Shown here piece by piece: positions 36,608-44,581 of a stretch of DNA of 64,000 nt. The number at the start of each line of letters is the position of its first letter. Positions within the stretch are counted from its first letter, which is position 1. A model generated the notes under the pieces. It ran no database searches, was not told the origin of the DNA, and worked only from the letters and a program-made list of their open reading frames with translations. The DNA comes from Arthrobacter sp. ov118 (GTDB taxonomy: Bacteria; Actinomycetota; Actinomycetes; Actinomycetales; Micrococcaceae): NCBI RefSeq assembly GCF_900116495.1, contig NZ_FPAY01000003.1, positions 186,001 to 250,000 on the forward strand. Reading direction: 5' to 3'. The translations under genes and the position numbers were made by a program.

Positions 36608-36692
36608 CGGAGAATGGGGGATTTGAACCCCCGAGGGCGTTAACCCAACACGCGTTCCAGGCGTGCGCCATAGGCCGCTAGGCGAATTCTCC
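36608..36692 (-). tRNA. tRNA-Ser (GGA anticodon)
   Basis: Reads, on the minus strand, 5'-GGAGAAT acceptor strand pairing with ATTCTCC, discriminator G. The D-arm GCCTAGCGGCCTATGGC, the anticodon loop CTGGAAC (anticodon GGA, decoding UCC/UCU), a long class-II variable arm and the T-loop GGTTCAAATC all fold correctly. The long variable arm and 85-nt length confirm serine. CCA is not encoded. Followed by an intrinsic terminator. Confidence 0.96.
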
Positions 36693-36787
36693 AGTTGCTT
36701 CTGAATCAAAAGCAGATACTAGACTACCTGAACTTTCCAGCTTCGCCCAATTGGACCCTCCCCGCCCCAGCCCGAGGCCACTTCGCG

Positions 36788-37112
36788 GGACATGCCCCCT
36801 TCTCGCGCCGGGCGCTGGACATATCCCGAACCCGGGCAATCTCGGTCGCGAAAAGGCCGCCAGAAATGGACATGCTCCCTAGCTGGCCGCCCCACCACTG
36901 GACATGCTCCGCACACGCGCCCAAGGGTGGACATGATCCCGCAGAGCCCAGTCCTGCCCGCGAAAAATGGACATGCCCCCTCGCTGGCCTCCCGAGCACT
37001 GGACATGTTCCACGCCGGTCGCCCCAGCACTGGACATGCTCCGGACATGCGCCCAAGGGTGGCCATAGTCCCGCAGAGCCCACTCCTGCCCGCGAAAAGC
37101 GGACATGTCCCA
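36788..37112. repeat. array 1 of GGACATG-type short palindromes
   Basis: The 484-bp gap between tRNA-Ser and ffs holds no gene. It carries about eleven copies of GGACATGNTCC or close variants (such as those at 36899, 36928, 36968, 37000, 37031 and 37100). The core resembles the palindrome GGACATGTCC. A larger unit of about 82 bp is duplicated at 36899-36980 and 37031-37112 with roughly 88% identity, period 132 bp. Open frames through it on both strands are Pro/His/Thr-rich shadows without ribosome-binding sites. Function unknown; see the related array at 41777-42286. Confidence 0.8.
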
Positions 37113-37140
37113 CCGCGAAGACACGTCGAAACCGGGCCAA

Positions 37141-37170
37141 TTCGGGCAACGCTGAATCGTCAGGTAAACT
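37141..37170 (+). promoter_or_regulatory. putative ffs promoter
   Basis: TAAACT (37165-37170) is a good -10 box located 7 bp before the predicted 5' end of the 4.5S RNA. TTCGGG at 37141-37146, 18 bp upstream, is only a weak -35 match. Confidence 0.4.
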
Positions 37171-37176
37171 TGCTGA

Positions 37177-37266
37177 CGGCCCCTCATGTGGCGTCATCCT
37201 GTTGAACTCCCCCAGGACCGGAAGGTAGCAAGGGTAAGCGGGCTCTGGCGGGTGCATGAGGGGTCT
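37177..37266 (+). ncRNA. ffs: signal recognition particle RNA (4.5S/scRNA)
   Basis: Short bacterial SRP RNA, the scaffold for Ffh in co-translational membrane targeting. The conserved core hairpin is plain: CAGGACCGGAAGGTAGCAAG with the GGAA tetraloop, and the asymmetric loop GCAAGGGTAAGCGGGCTCTGG on its 3' side. The ends pair as GGCCCCTCATG with CATGAGGGGTC, closing one long hairpin. T-rich sequence (GTCTTTTATG) follows the 3' end. It lies 30 bp before dnaX, a common actinobacterial arrangement. Confidence 0.95.
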
Positions 37267-37298
37267 TTTATGTCAGTGCCGATTGGTAGGGTTTATCT

Positions 37299-40200
37299 GT
37301 GACTGTTACTACCGCCCTCTACCGTCGATACCGCCCCGATTCGTTCGCGGACGTCATCGGGCAGGAGCACGTCACTGAGCCCCTCATGACGGCCTTGCGC
37401 AAGAACCGGGTCAACCACGCCTATCTCTTTTCGGGCCCTCGCGGCTGCGGCAAAACAACTTCGGCCCGGATCCTGGCCCGCTGCCTGAACTGCGCCGAAG
37501 GACCGACGGACACCCCCTGCGGCAAGTGCCCCAGCTGTGTTGAACTGGCGCGCGGCGGTTCGGGCTCGCTGGATGTCATCGAGATCGACGCCGCCAGCCA
37601 CGGCGGCGTGGACGACGCCCGCGACCTCCGTGAACGGGCCACCTACGCTCCGGTCCGGGACCGCTACAAAATCTTCATCATCGACGAAGCCCACATGGTC
37701 ACGTCCGCCGGCTTCAACGCCCTGCTCAAGATCGTCGAAGAGCCGCCGGAGCATATCAAGTTCATCTTCGCCACCACGGAGCCGGACAAGGTGATCGGCA
37801 CCATCCGGTCCCGCACGCACCACTACCCCTTCCGGCTCGTACCGCCGGAGCCGCTCATGGCCTACCTGGAGCTGCTCTGCTCCCAGGAAAACGTCGCCGT
37901 GGCCCCGGGTGTGCTCTCGCTCGTCATCCGCGCTGGCGGCGGTTCCGTGCGCGACTCCCTCTCCGTCCTGGACCAGCTCATGGCCGGCGCCGGACCCAAC
38001 GGTCTGGACTACGAACTTGCGGTCGCCCTCCTGGGCTACACCCACGCTTCCCTGCTGGACGACGTCGTCGAAGCCGTCGCCGCGTCGGACTCGGCCACGG
38101 TCTTCCGGGCGGTGGACCGGGTCATCCAGACCGGCCACGATCCGCGTCGCTTCGTCGAAGACCTGCTGGAACGCTTCCGCGACCTCATCATCGTCCAGGC
38201 GATGCCCGAGAGCGCCCAGTCCATCCTCCGCGGCATGCCGGCGGACCAGATCGCCCGCATGCAGAACCAGGCGCACAATCTCGGTGCTGCCGAACTTTCC
38301 CGCGCGGCCGACGTTACCAACACCGCGCTCACCGAAATGACCGGGGCCACGTCCCCGCGCCTGCATCTGGAACTGCTGTGCGCCCGCATCCTGCTGCCCA
38401 GCTCGGAACAGACGGAACGCGGCATCGCCGCCCGCATCGACCGCGTCGAGCGGCGCTTGAACTACGCCGGGAACGACGTCGGGTCTCCCCTTGCGGGCGC
38501 ACCGGCGGCTCGTCCGGCGGCGCCGGTTGCAGCAGCAGTGCCCGCCGCACCCGCCGAGCGGCCGGCCGAACAGGTACAAGCCGAACGGCCACAGGTCGCA
38601 CAGCCGCCGGTCGCTGTTCCTGTGCCGGCCACGACTGTCCGCGCGGAGGAGCCTGCCCGGGAGCCGCTGACGGCGCCCCGCGTCAGCACCAGCGACTGGC
38701 CCGTGGACGAACCCGCGGCTGCCGGCAGTCGCGGGTCCGCGTCTCCACAAGCAACGGTCCCGTCACGTGCGGCGGCACCGCCGCCCGGCGCCCCGCCAGC
38801 CGGGCCCGCTCCGGCAACTGCCGCCGGGGCTGCACCGTCCGCTCCTGCCCCGTCCGCTCCTGCCCAGTCCGCTCCGGCACAGTCCCCTCCGGCACAGTCC
38901 CCTGCACAGTCCGCCCCGGCACGGCCCGAACCGACCGCGGCCGCCCCAGCACCTGCGGCAGTGCCCGCTGCCGTGTCCGGCCCGGGCGCCGACGTCGAGG
39001 TTTTGCGCCGCGCGTGGCCCGAGATCCTGCAGTCCCTGACGAAAATCAAACGAAGCACCTGGGCGCTGGTGGAGCCCAATGCCCAGGTCGGCCATTTCGA
39101 AGACCACGTCCTGACGCTCGCGTTCACTACCCCGGGGCTGGCGGGCGCCTTCGGCCGGGCCGACCACGCCGACAACCTCCGGCAGGCTATCCACAAGACG
39201 ATCGGCATCGACTGCCAGATCCGAGCCGTGGCCGGCGGCGGCAACAGCCCGGCGAGCTCTGCGCCAAACCCAAAAGCGCCCGATAACCGGGAAACCCCGG
39301 CGACGTCGGCCGACGTCGCCTGGGGTCTCAGTCCTGCTCCCCAGCCAACGGCGGACACCACCGCGGAAGCCGTCACGGGGAAGGGATCTGCCACGGCAAA
39401 CGGTTCCGCTGCCCCCGTGCCCGGAACGCAGCCCAATCCGGCCTCCGCCGGAGCGGCCGCGGCGGAATCTTCGGAACCCGCACCGACCGCCTCGTCGGCG
39501 GTGTCTCCCGACGACTCGGCGCCGGACGCGCAATCCCCCGCGACTGTTCCCGCAGTCCAGGCCCAGATTTCCGAACCCAGGGCGGCCGCGGTGCCGGCGG
39601 CACCCCCGGAGGCTTCCGGGTCCTATGCCGACCCTGATGACGACTGGGGACCGCCGCGGGATGAGGACGCCCCGCCGCTGGACGAAGAACCGCCCATGGA
39701 TTGGGATCCTGCGCCGGCCACCCCGTCCAGCCGCGCCGCGTCCGCAGCGCCGACCCGGACGCCGGCGGCCCAGGCACCGTCCGGTGCCGCCGGTTCCTCG
39801 ACCGGAACGTCGCAGGCGGGCCCCGATACACTGGCCGATCCCTGGGCGCGCGCCGTCGAGCAGTCACCAGGCGTCTGGGCGGTCGGCACGGAATCCAACG
39901 TCGGCCAATACGCGACGCCAGACACGGAGCCCCCCGCACCCGAACCGGAGCCCGCGCAGTACGAGCCGGCGGCGGCACAGATCCCGGAATACGCCGGCGT
40001 CGTGTCCGCACCGTCCGGACTGACCGCGGAACGCTCCGCCCAGGCTGAAGGGGCCCCGGCACCGGCCGCGCCGCAGACCGCAGCCCAGTTCGCGGCCCTG
40101 GCGGCCGTGGCTGCCGTTGCGGCTCCAGTGGCCACCGTTCCCGAGCCTGCCTCAGCGGCGGGCCGGCAAAGCCTTTATCAGCGGCTGTCGAACAGTCCCG

Positions 40201-40400
40201 AGGCCGAGGCCGGGCGGGCGAAGGCCCCGGCCCGGGCGGCCGCCGCAGCCACGGTCTACGTCCAGGACATTCCGAGCGCCGACGACGAAACGATCGAGGA
40301 ATCGGGTGTCTTCGGCCGGGCCGCCGTCGAGCGCATCCTGGGCGGCAAACTCGTGGAGGAACGCTCCCTGGATGGAAGCCCGCTGCCGCCGCGCTTCTAG
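37299..40400 (+). CDS. dnaX: DNA polymerase III subunit gamma/tau
   Basis: Clamp-loader ATPase of the replisome. The 1033-residue product opens ALYRRYRPDSFADVIGQEHV. It has Walker A GPRGCGKTTSARI at 46-58, the zinc cysteines C65, C74, C77 and C80, Walker B KIFIIDEAHMV and sensor blocks FATTEPDKVIGTIRSR. The conserved AAA+ and collar domains end near residue 375. A gamma/tau domain III-like segment, VLRRAWPEILQSLTKIKRST, lies near 568-590. The rest is a very long Pro/Ala/Ser-rich, probably disordered region. The GTG at 37299 sits 32 bp after ffs. No slippery frameshift site was seen, so only a tau-like product is expected. Confidence 0.96.
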   Translation: MTVTTALYRRYRPDSFADVIGQEHVTEPLMTALRKNRVNHAYLFSGPRGCGKTTSARILARCLNCAEGPTDTPCGKCPSCVELARGGSGSLDVIEIDAASHGGVDDARDLRERATYAPVRDRYKIFIIDEAHMVTSAGFNALLKIVEEPPEHIKFIFATTEPDKVIGTIRSRTHHYPFRLVPPEPLMAYLELLCSQENVAVAPGVLSLVIRAGGGSVRDSLSVLDQLMAGAGPNGLDYELAVALLGYTHASLLDDVVEAVAASDSATVFRAVDRVIQTGHDPRRFVEDLLERFRDLIIVQAMPESAQSILRGMPADQIARMQNQAHNLGAAELSRAADVTNTALTEMTGATSPRLHLELLCARILLPSSEQTERGIAARIDRVERRLNYAGNDVGSPLAGAPAARPAAPVAAAVPAAPAERPAEQVQAERPQVAQPPVAVPVPATTVRAEEPAREPLTAPRVSTSDWPVDEPAAAGSRGSASPQATVPSRAAAPPPGAPPAGPAPATAAGAAPSAPAPSAPAQSAPAQSPPAQSPAQSAPARPEPTAAAPAPAAVPAAVSGPGADVEVLRRAWPEILQSLTKIKRSTWALVEPNAQVGHFEDHVLTLAFTTPGLAGAFGRADHADNLRQAIHKTIGIDCQIRAVAGGGNSPASSAPNPKAPDNRETPATSADVAWGLSPAPQPTADTTAEAVTGKGSATANGSAAPVPGTQPNPASAGAAAAESSEPAPTASSAVSPDDSAPDAQSPATVPAVQAQISEPRAAAVPAAPPEASGSYADPDDDWGPPRDEDAPPLDEEPPMDWDPAPATPSSRAASAAPTRTPAAQAPSGAAGSSTGTSQAGPDTLADPWARAVEQSPGVWAVGTESNVGQYATPDTEPPAPEPEPAQYEPAAAQIPEYAGVVSAPSGLTAERSAQAEGAPAPAAPQTAAQFAALAAVAAVAAPVATVPEPASAAGRQSLYQRLSNSPEAEAGRAKAPARAAAAATVYVQDIPSADDETIEESGVFGRAAVERILGGKLVEERSLDGSPLPPRF

Positions 40401-40451
40401 CAGACCCCCTGCCGGCTGGTCCCGGCCCCATTCCAAACGAACGAGGACATT

Positions 40452-41051
40452 GTGTACGAGGGTGCAGTTCAAGAGCTGATCGACGAGCTCGGACGCCTTC
40501 CCGGAGTCGGGCCCAAGTCTGCCCAGCGGCTGGCGTTCCACATCCTCGAGGCCGATCCGCAGGACATGAAGCGGCTCGTCGACGCCATCACCACCGTGAA
40601 GGAACGCGTCAAGTTCTGCACGGTCTGCGGAAACGTGACGGAGCAGGAACTGTGCAACATCTGCCGTGACCCGCGCCGGGACCCCGCGGTGATCTGCGTC
40701 GTCGAAGAATCCAAAGATGTCCTGGCGGTGGAGCGGACACGGTCGTTCCGCGGCAGGTACCACGTGCTGGGCGGGGCAATCAACCCGATCGCCGGCATCG
40801 GTCCGGAACAACTGCGGATCCGTGAGCTGCTGACCCGGCTCAACGACGGCGCCATCCAGGAAATCATCATCGCGACCGACCCCAACCTCGAGGGCGAGGC
40901 CACGGCGACGTATCTGGCCCGGATGCTCAAGTCGATCGGCATCGCGGTCACCCGGCTCGCCTCGGGCCTGCCCGTGGGCGGGGACCTGGAATACGCCGAC
41001 GAAGTCACCCTCGGCAGGGCCTTCGAGGGCCGCCGCAACGCGCTGAGCTGA
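40452..41051 (+). CDS. recR: recombination mediator protein RecR
   Basis: Ring-forming DNA-binding protein that works with RecF/RecO to load RecA at gaps. 199 residues, standard length: helix-hairpin-helix LPGVGPKSAQRLAFHIL near 15-32, the zinc finger CTVCGNVTEQELCNIC near 57-72, and a Toprim domain VICVVEESKDVLAVERT...YHVLGGAINPIAGIGPEQL. The C-terminal Walker-like ATDPNLEGEATATYL block follows. The GTG at 40452 begins MYEGAVQELIDELG, the usual RecR start. It lies 51 bp after dnaX and is probably co-transcribed. Confidence 0.97.
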   Translation: MYEGAVQELIDELGRLPGVGPKSAQRLAFHILEADPQDMKRLVDAITTVKERVKFCTVCGNVTEQELCNICRDPRRDPAVICVVEESKDVLAVERTRSFRGRYHVLGGAINPIAGIGPEQLRIRELLTRLNDGAIQEIIIATDPNLEGEATATYLARMLKSIGIAVTRLASGLPVGGDLEYADEVTLGRAFEGRRNALS

Positions 41052-41058
41052 CGGCCTC

Positions 41059-41688
41059 GTGACAGCTGCCGCGGGCGTCACCCCCGCCCCTTTCCTCACC
41101 GAACGCCTGCTGTTGCGTCCGTTGAGGAACGACGACGCCGGCGCGCTGCTTCGATTCCGCGCCCACCCCTCCGCCACGCGTTATCTGTCCCACGGCCCGC
41201 TCACCCCGGAGCAGAACAGCGCCCGGCTTCAACAGGCGCTGTTCGCCGCGGAGTCCTCCACCGCCGAGTGGTTCCATTTCGGCTGGGCCATCGAGCTGCA
41301 GGCCACCGGTGAAATCGTCGGCGACGGCCGGACCTGGAACACTGAGGAGCCCCCGGCGCCGGGACGGATTCCCGCCGGGTGCGCGAGCCTAGGCTACGTC
41401 CTGCACCCGGACCATCATGGGCTGGGCCTTGGCCGGGAGGCTGTCGGCGCCCTGATCGAGTGGCTGTTTAGCGTCCGCGGGTGCGAGACCATTTTCGCGG
41501 GCGTGTACGAGCCCAATCTCCCGTCGCGCCGTCTGCTCGAGGCCCTGGGCTTCGGGAAGGACCGTTTCTTCCCCGTGGCCGAGGACACCGCGGGCAAGCA
41601 ACTGCCATCTTGGCGCTACCGGCTGGACCGCGTCGACCGGAGCCCGAGCCCGCGCCCGCCTGCCAGTACAGGCCGGAGGACGCACTAG
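41059..41688 (+). CDS. GNAT-family N-acetyltransferase (RimJ/RimL-like)
   Basis: Acetyl-CoA-dependent acyltransferase of the RimJ/RimL type, 209 residues from GTG 41059, 7 bp after recR. The start FLTERLLLRPLRNDDAGALL is the family's first strand and helix. GYVLHPDHHGLGLGREAVGALIEWLF is motif A with the pyrophosphate-binding GLGLGREA turn, and LPSRRLLEALGFGKDRFF is motif B. The acceptor (protein N-terminus, antibiotic or small amine) is unknown. Probably transcribed with recR. The C-terminal 25 residues are Pro/Ser/Arg-rich and lie next to the repeat array. Confidence 0.85.
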   Translation: MTAAAGVTPAPFLTERLLLRPLRNDDAGALLRFRAHPSATRYLSHGPLTPEQNSARLQQALFAAESSTAEWFHFGWAIELQATGEIVGDGRTWNTEEPPAPGRIPAGCASLGYVLHPDHHGLGLGREAVGALIEWLFSVRGCETIFAGVYEPNLPSRRLLEALGFGKDRFFPVAEDTAGKQLPSWRYRLDRVDRSPSPRPPASTGRRTH

Positions 41689-41776
41689 CTGCACTGCGCC
41701 GGTTGGTCGGTGACGCGGCCCCCTCGCTTGCGGGGCCGCCGCCCGGCCGCTCTCCCGGGGCCATCTCCCGAACACT

Positions 41777-42286
41777 GGACATGTCCCGCGCCCGCTCCCC
41801 TGCCTTAGGACCACCGGACATGTCCCGGGACCGCGCCCCCGCGCCTTTCGGACCACTGGACATGTCCGGCGACCGCCCCGCCGTGCCTTCGGACCACTGG
41901 ACATGTCCCGCACCCAGGCCCGGGAATGGACATAATGCCCTTCTGCCCACCCCTAGGCGCGAAGAATGAGCATGTCCTCTGGACCGGGAAGACATGCCCC
42001 TCCTGGCCCGCCAAGAATGAGCATGTGCCTCGGGGCGGGGAGCATGTCCACTCGTGGTCCGCTGCATGGGACATGCGCCTTGAGGGTCGTAGGGCTGGGC
42101 CCAAAGAATGAGCATGTGCCTCAGAGCGGGAGCATGTCCACTCCTGGTCCGCAGCGTGGGACATGCGCCTTGGAGGTCACGGCGCAGGCCCACGAAGAAT
42201 GAGCATGTCCCTCGGAGCGGGGAGCATGTCCGCCCGTGGCCCGCGGCGTGGACATGTCCCGTGGAACGCAGCCTGGGACATGTCCG
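41777..42286. repeat. array 2 of GGACATGTCC-type palindromes
   Basis: Fills most of the 740-bp gene-free gap between the GNAT gene and lysC. Exact GGACATGTCC occurs at 41777, 41816, 41858 and 41899, spaced 39-42 bp. It then passes into a longer tandem unit starting AAGAATGAGCATGT at 41962, 42013, 42104 and 42195, the last three with a 91-bp period. Exact GGACATGTCC returns near 42249 and 42277. Some 17 copies of the core or near-core in 510 bp. Open frames crossing it have no ribosome-binding sites and change character at each repeat, so I read it as non-coding. Confidence 0.8.
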
Positions 42287-42322
42287 GTGGAACGGGGCGC
42301 GGTGTCTGCCATTCGGTCACAT

Positions 42323-42352
42323 TTCAACGGCGCGGGTGCACGGCGATAAACT
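42323..42352 (+). promoter_or_regulatory. putative lysC promoter
   Basis: TAAACT (42347-42352) is a good -10 box, with TTCAAC at 42323-42328 as an imperfect -35 box, 18-bp spacing. It lies just downstream of repeat array 2 and about 75 bp before the lysC ATG. Confidence 0.35.
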
Positions 42353-42426
42353 GGGGTGAGAAGTTACGCCGTCGCGCCGTTTGGTTGCCTGGCCCAGAAC
42401 CCCGATGATCCAGTGAGGGTGCGCGA

Positions 42427-43785
42427 ATGAGTTTGCCCACTACCGAAGTCCAGCCCGGATCGCAGCCCCAGACGCTGCCCGCCATGGCCGCCGCCACCAA
42501 GCACCTTGTCGTGAAAAAGTTTGGCGGCTCCTCCGTGGCGGACGCCGAGGGCATCAAGCGCGTCGCCCGGAGGGTCGTGGACGCCCACAACGCCGGCGAT
42601 GAGGTTGTGGTGGTGGTCTCCGCCATGGGCGACACCACCGACGAGCTCCTCGATCTCGCCGGACAATTGACCGATTCCGCCCCGGCCCGCGAGATGGACA
42701 TGCTCCTTTCCGCCGGGGAACGCATCTCGATGGCGCTGCTGGCCATGGCCATCAACAAGTTCGGCGCCTCGGCCCAGTCCTTCACCGGCTCCCAGGCCGG
42801 CATGATCACCGACGGCATCCACGGCAAGGCCCGGATCATCGACGTCGACCCGCACCGCATCCGCACCGCCCTGGACAAGGGGCACATTGCGATCGTCGCC
42901 GGGTTCCAGGGCATGAGCCGGACCACGAACGAGATCACAACGCTCGGCCGCGGCGGTTCCGACACGACGGCGGTGGCCCTCGCCGCGGCGCTTGACGCCG
43001 ATGTGTGCGAGATCTTCACCGACGTCGATGGCGTCTACACGGCCGATCCGCGCGTCGTCGCGTCGGCCCGGAAAATCGACCGCATCTCCAGCGAGGAAAT
43101 GCTGGAACTAGCGGCCTCGGGCGCCAAGATCCTGCACCTGCGCTGCGTCGAGTACGCCCGCCGCTTCGGGGTACCCTTGCACGTCCGATCCTCATTCAGC
43201 CAGAATGAAGGCACCTGGGTCCTCCCCGGCGCCGACGACAAGATCACGACCCAAGAGGGAGTTGCCTTGGAGCAGCCAATCATCTCCGGTGTTGCACACG
43301 ACCGTTCGGAAGCCAAAGTCACGGTAGTTGGCGTACCGGACATCCCGGGCAAGGCTGCGGCCATCTTCCAAGTCATCGCGGACGCCCACTCGAACATCGA
43401 CATGATCGTTCAGAACGTCTCCACGCACGGCACGGGCCGGACCGATATCTCCTTTACCCTCCCGATCGTCGAGGGCGCCGAGGCCCTGGCCGCGCTGCAC
43501 TCCGCACAGGACCGGATCGGCTTCGAGAGCATTGAATACAACGAGCAGATCGGCAAGCTTTCGCTGATCGGCGCCGGCATGCGCTCGCACCCGGGCGTGT
43601 CCGCACGTTTCTTCGCGGCCCTCTCAGAAGCGGGAATCAACATCAACATGATTTCCACCTCGGAGATCCGCATCTCGGTGGTCACCCACGCCGACCTTCT
43701 CGATGACGCCGTCCGGGCCATCCACAGGGCGTTTGACCTCGACACTGAAGACGAAGCCACCGTCTACGGCGGCACCGGCCGCTAG
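42427..43785 (+). CDS. lysC: aspartate kinase
   Basis: First step of the aspartate pathway (Lys, Thr, Met, diaminopimelate). 452 residues: kinase domain signature VVKKFGGSSVADAEGIKRV at about 29-47, FQGMSRTTNEITTLGRGGSDTTAVALAAALDAD with the active site, FTDVDGVYTADPR and LRCVEYARRFGVPLHVRSSFS. Two C-terminal ACT domains follow (VTVVGVPDIPGKAAAIFQVI and LSLIGAGMRSHPGVSARFFA), which bind Lys/Thr for feedback control. It has an N-terminal extension of about 25 residues relative to corynebacterial LysC; the internal ATG at 42484 would remove most of it. asd does not follow here; the next genes face the other way. Confidence 0.95.
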   Translation: MSLPTTEVQPGSQPQTLPAMAAATKHLVVKKFGGSSVADAEGIKRVARRVVDAHNAGDEVVVVVSAMGDTTDELLDLAGQLTDSAPAREMDMLLSAGERISMALLAMAINKFGASAQSFTGSQAGMITDGIHGKARIIDVDPHRIRTALDKGHIAIVAGFQGMSRTTNEITTLGRGGSDTTAVALAAALDADVCEIFTDVDGVYTADPRVVASARKIDRISSEEMLELAASGAKILHLRCVEYARRFGVPLHVRSSFSQNEGTWVLPGADDKITTQEGVALEQPIISGVAHDRSEAKVTVVGVPDIPGKAAAIFQVIADAHSNIDMIVQNVSTHGTGRTDISFTLPIVEGAEALAALHSAQDRIGFESIEYNEQIGKLSLIGAGMRSHPGVSARFFAALSEAGININMISTSEIRISVVTHADLLDDAVRAIHRAFDLDTEDEATVYGGTGR

Positions 43786-43860
43786 GCAGCCGGGCGCCGC
43801 GGCCACCGTGGCCCAAGTCTGGGCCCCGCCGGCGTTCAGGTTAGAGGACCGCGGACCAGG

Positions 43861-43898
43861 CATGAAAATGGGAGCGGCGCGCCGCTCCCATTTTCATG
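43861..43898. terminator. 38-bp perfect palindrome after lysC, probable bidirectional terminator
   Basis: The sequence from CATGAAAATGGGAGCGGCG through its exact reverse complement forms a fully symmetric 38-bp palindrome. Each arm has a GC-rich inner part and a CATTTTCAT-like end, giving T-richness on both strands. It lies between lysC and the convergent small gene. Confidence 0.7.
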
Positions 43899-43938
43899 TC
43901 CATCGCGTCGTTACAGCGCATCAGCGCCGTCTAAGGCT

Positions 43939-44166
43939 TCAGACCTCTTCGTTCCCGAGATCTGTTTTACGGACAGCGTAGTGATGCCCCTGAGTGTCTG
44001 TCTCCACTTCGAAACCCGCCAGGTCGTCTTCGGAGGCGTGCTCGAAGTCGTCATGCCGGTGAATAACCGGCGCTTCCGGGTCATTGCGGTCTGCCGGGCC
44101 GAACAAGTACCGCAGCTTGTCGGTTTTGTCCATAAAAGCCTTGACCGTACGTGTCACTAGTCCCAC
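43939..44166 (-). CDS. small conserved protein, paralogue of the 44278 gene
   Basis: A 75-residue acidic soluble protein of unknown function. The segment VKAFMDKTDKLRYLFGPADRND closely resembles FMRATGKLRAIFGPANRSS in the neighbouring small gene, and both end in a short strand-rich acidic part (GFEVETDTQGHHYAVRKTD versus ETVHRADGSTYVVPR). The shared KLRxxFGPAxR motif identifies a small actinobacterial family. The ATG at 44166 follows GAAAGGGGGTGGG. The long gap before it contains no other ORF of note. Confidence 0.7.
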   Translation of the reverse strand: MGLVTRTVKAFMDKTDKLRYLFGPADRNDPEAPVIHRHDDFEHASEDDLAGFEVETDTQGHHYAVRKTDLGNEEV

Positions 44167-44277
44167 CCCCTTTCATCGTCGCGGGTGGTTCAGGCTGCTG
44201 CACAGCGGTGTGTCAGTGCCCTTATTTTACGCCCGACGGCGGCAAATTGCCCGGGTGGAAGCGGTGCGGAATTGGGC

Positions 44278-44502
44278 CTAGCGCAAGGATTTGTCGCCGG
44301 GGTTGCGGGGCACCACATAGGTGCTGCCATCGGCCCGGTGCACTGTCTCCCACTGCTCGGTTTCGGCCTCCCGCGCCGCCAGCAGCCGCCTGTTCTGCTC
44401 CGTCATCTCGTGGCCGAGCGAGCTGCGGTTGGCCGGGCCGAAGATCGCCCGGAGCTTCCCGGTGGCCCGCATGAACCTCTCGGCGGCGTTTTCCTTGGCC
44501 AT
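44278..44502 (-). CDS. small conserved protein with KLRxxFGPAxR motif
   Basis: A 74-residue basic protein of unknown function, start ATG 44502 with AGGAAAGGA in front; the upstream in-frame ATG (44529) lacks such a site. KLRAIFGPANRSSLGHEMTE carries the motif shared with the gene at 43939, and the C-terminal ETVHRADGSTYVVPRN is also similar. Both small genes read the same way, 111 bp apart, and diverge from the MarR gene. Confidence 0.7.
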   Translation of the reverse strand: MAKENAAERFMRATGKLRAIFGPANRSSLGHEMTEQNRRLLAAREAETEQWETVHRADGSTYVVPRNPGDKSLR

Positions 44503-44547
44503 GGCTATCCTTTCCTGGGAACAAGACAATGCCTCCAGTGTACGCTA

Positions 44548-44565
44548 ATCATTAGTGCACTAACG
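44548..44565. promoter_or_regulatory. candidate MarR/OhrR operator
   Basis: TTAGTGCACTAA is a perfect 12-bp palindrome in the divergent gap between the small conserved gene and the MarR gene, 20 bp before the MarR start. Its size and AT-rich ends fit an OhrR-type operator. Confidence 0.5.
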
Positions 44566-44581
44566 ATCGGAAGGAGTCGGC

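Noticed and set aside
36695..37228. ORFs crossing GGACATG array 1 on both strands
   Set aside because: No ribosome-binding sites, translations follow the DNA repeat in every frame, and one of them runs into ffs.
37299..40400. Programmed -1 frameshift in dnaX giving a separate gamma subunit
   Set aside because: No A-rich slippery heptamer was seen near the end of the AAA+ domains.
36788..42286. CRISPR array interpretation of the GGACATG repeats
   Set aside because: The core is about 10 bp, palindromic, unevenly spaced and variable, spacers themselves repeat, and there are no cas genes.
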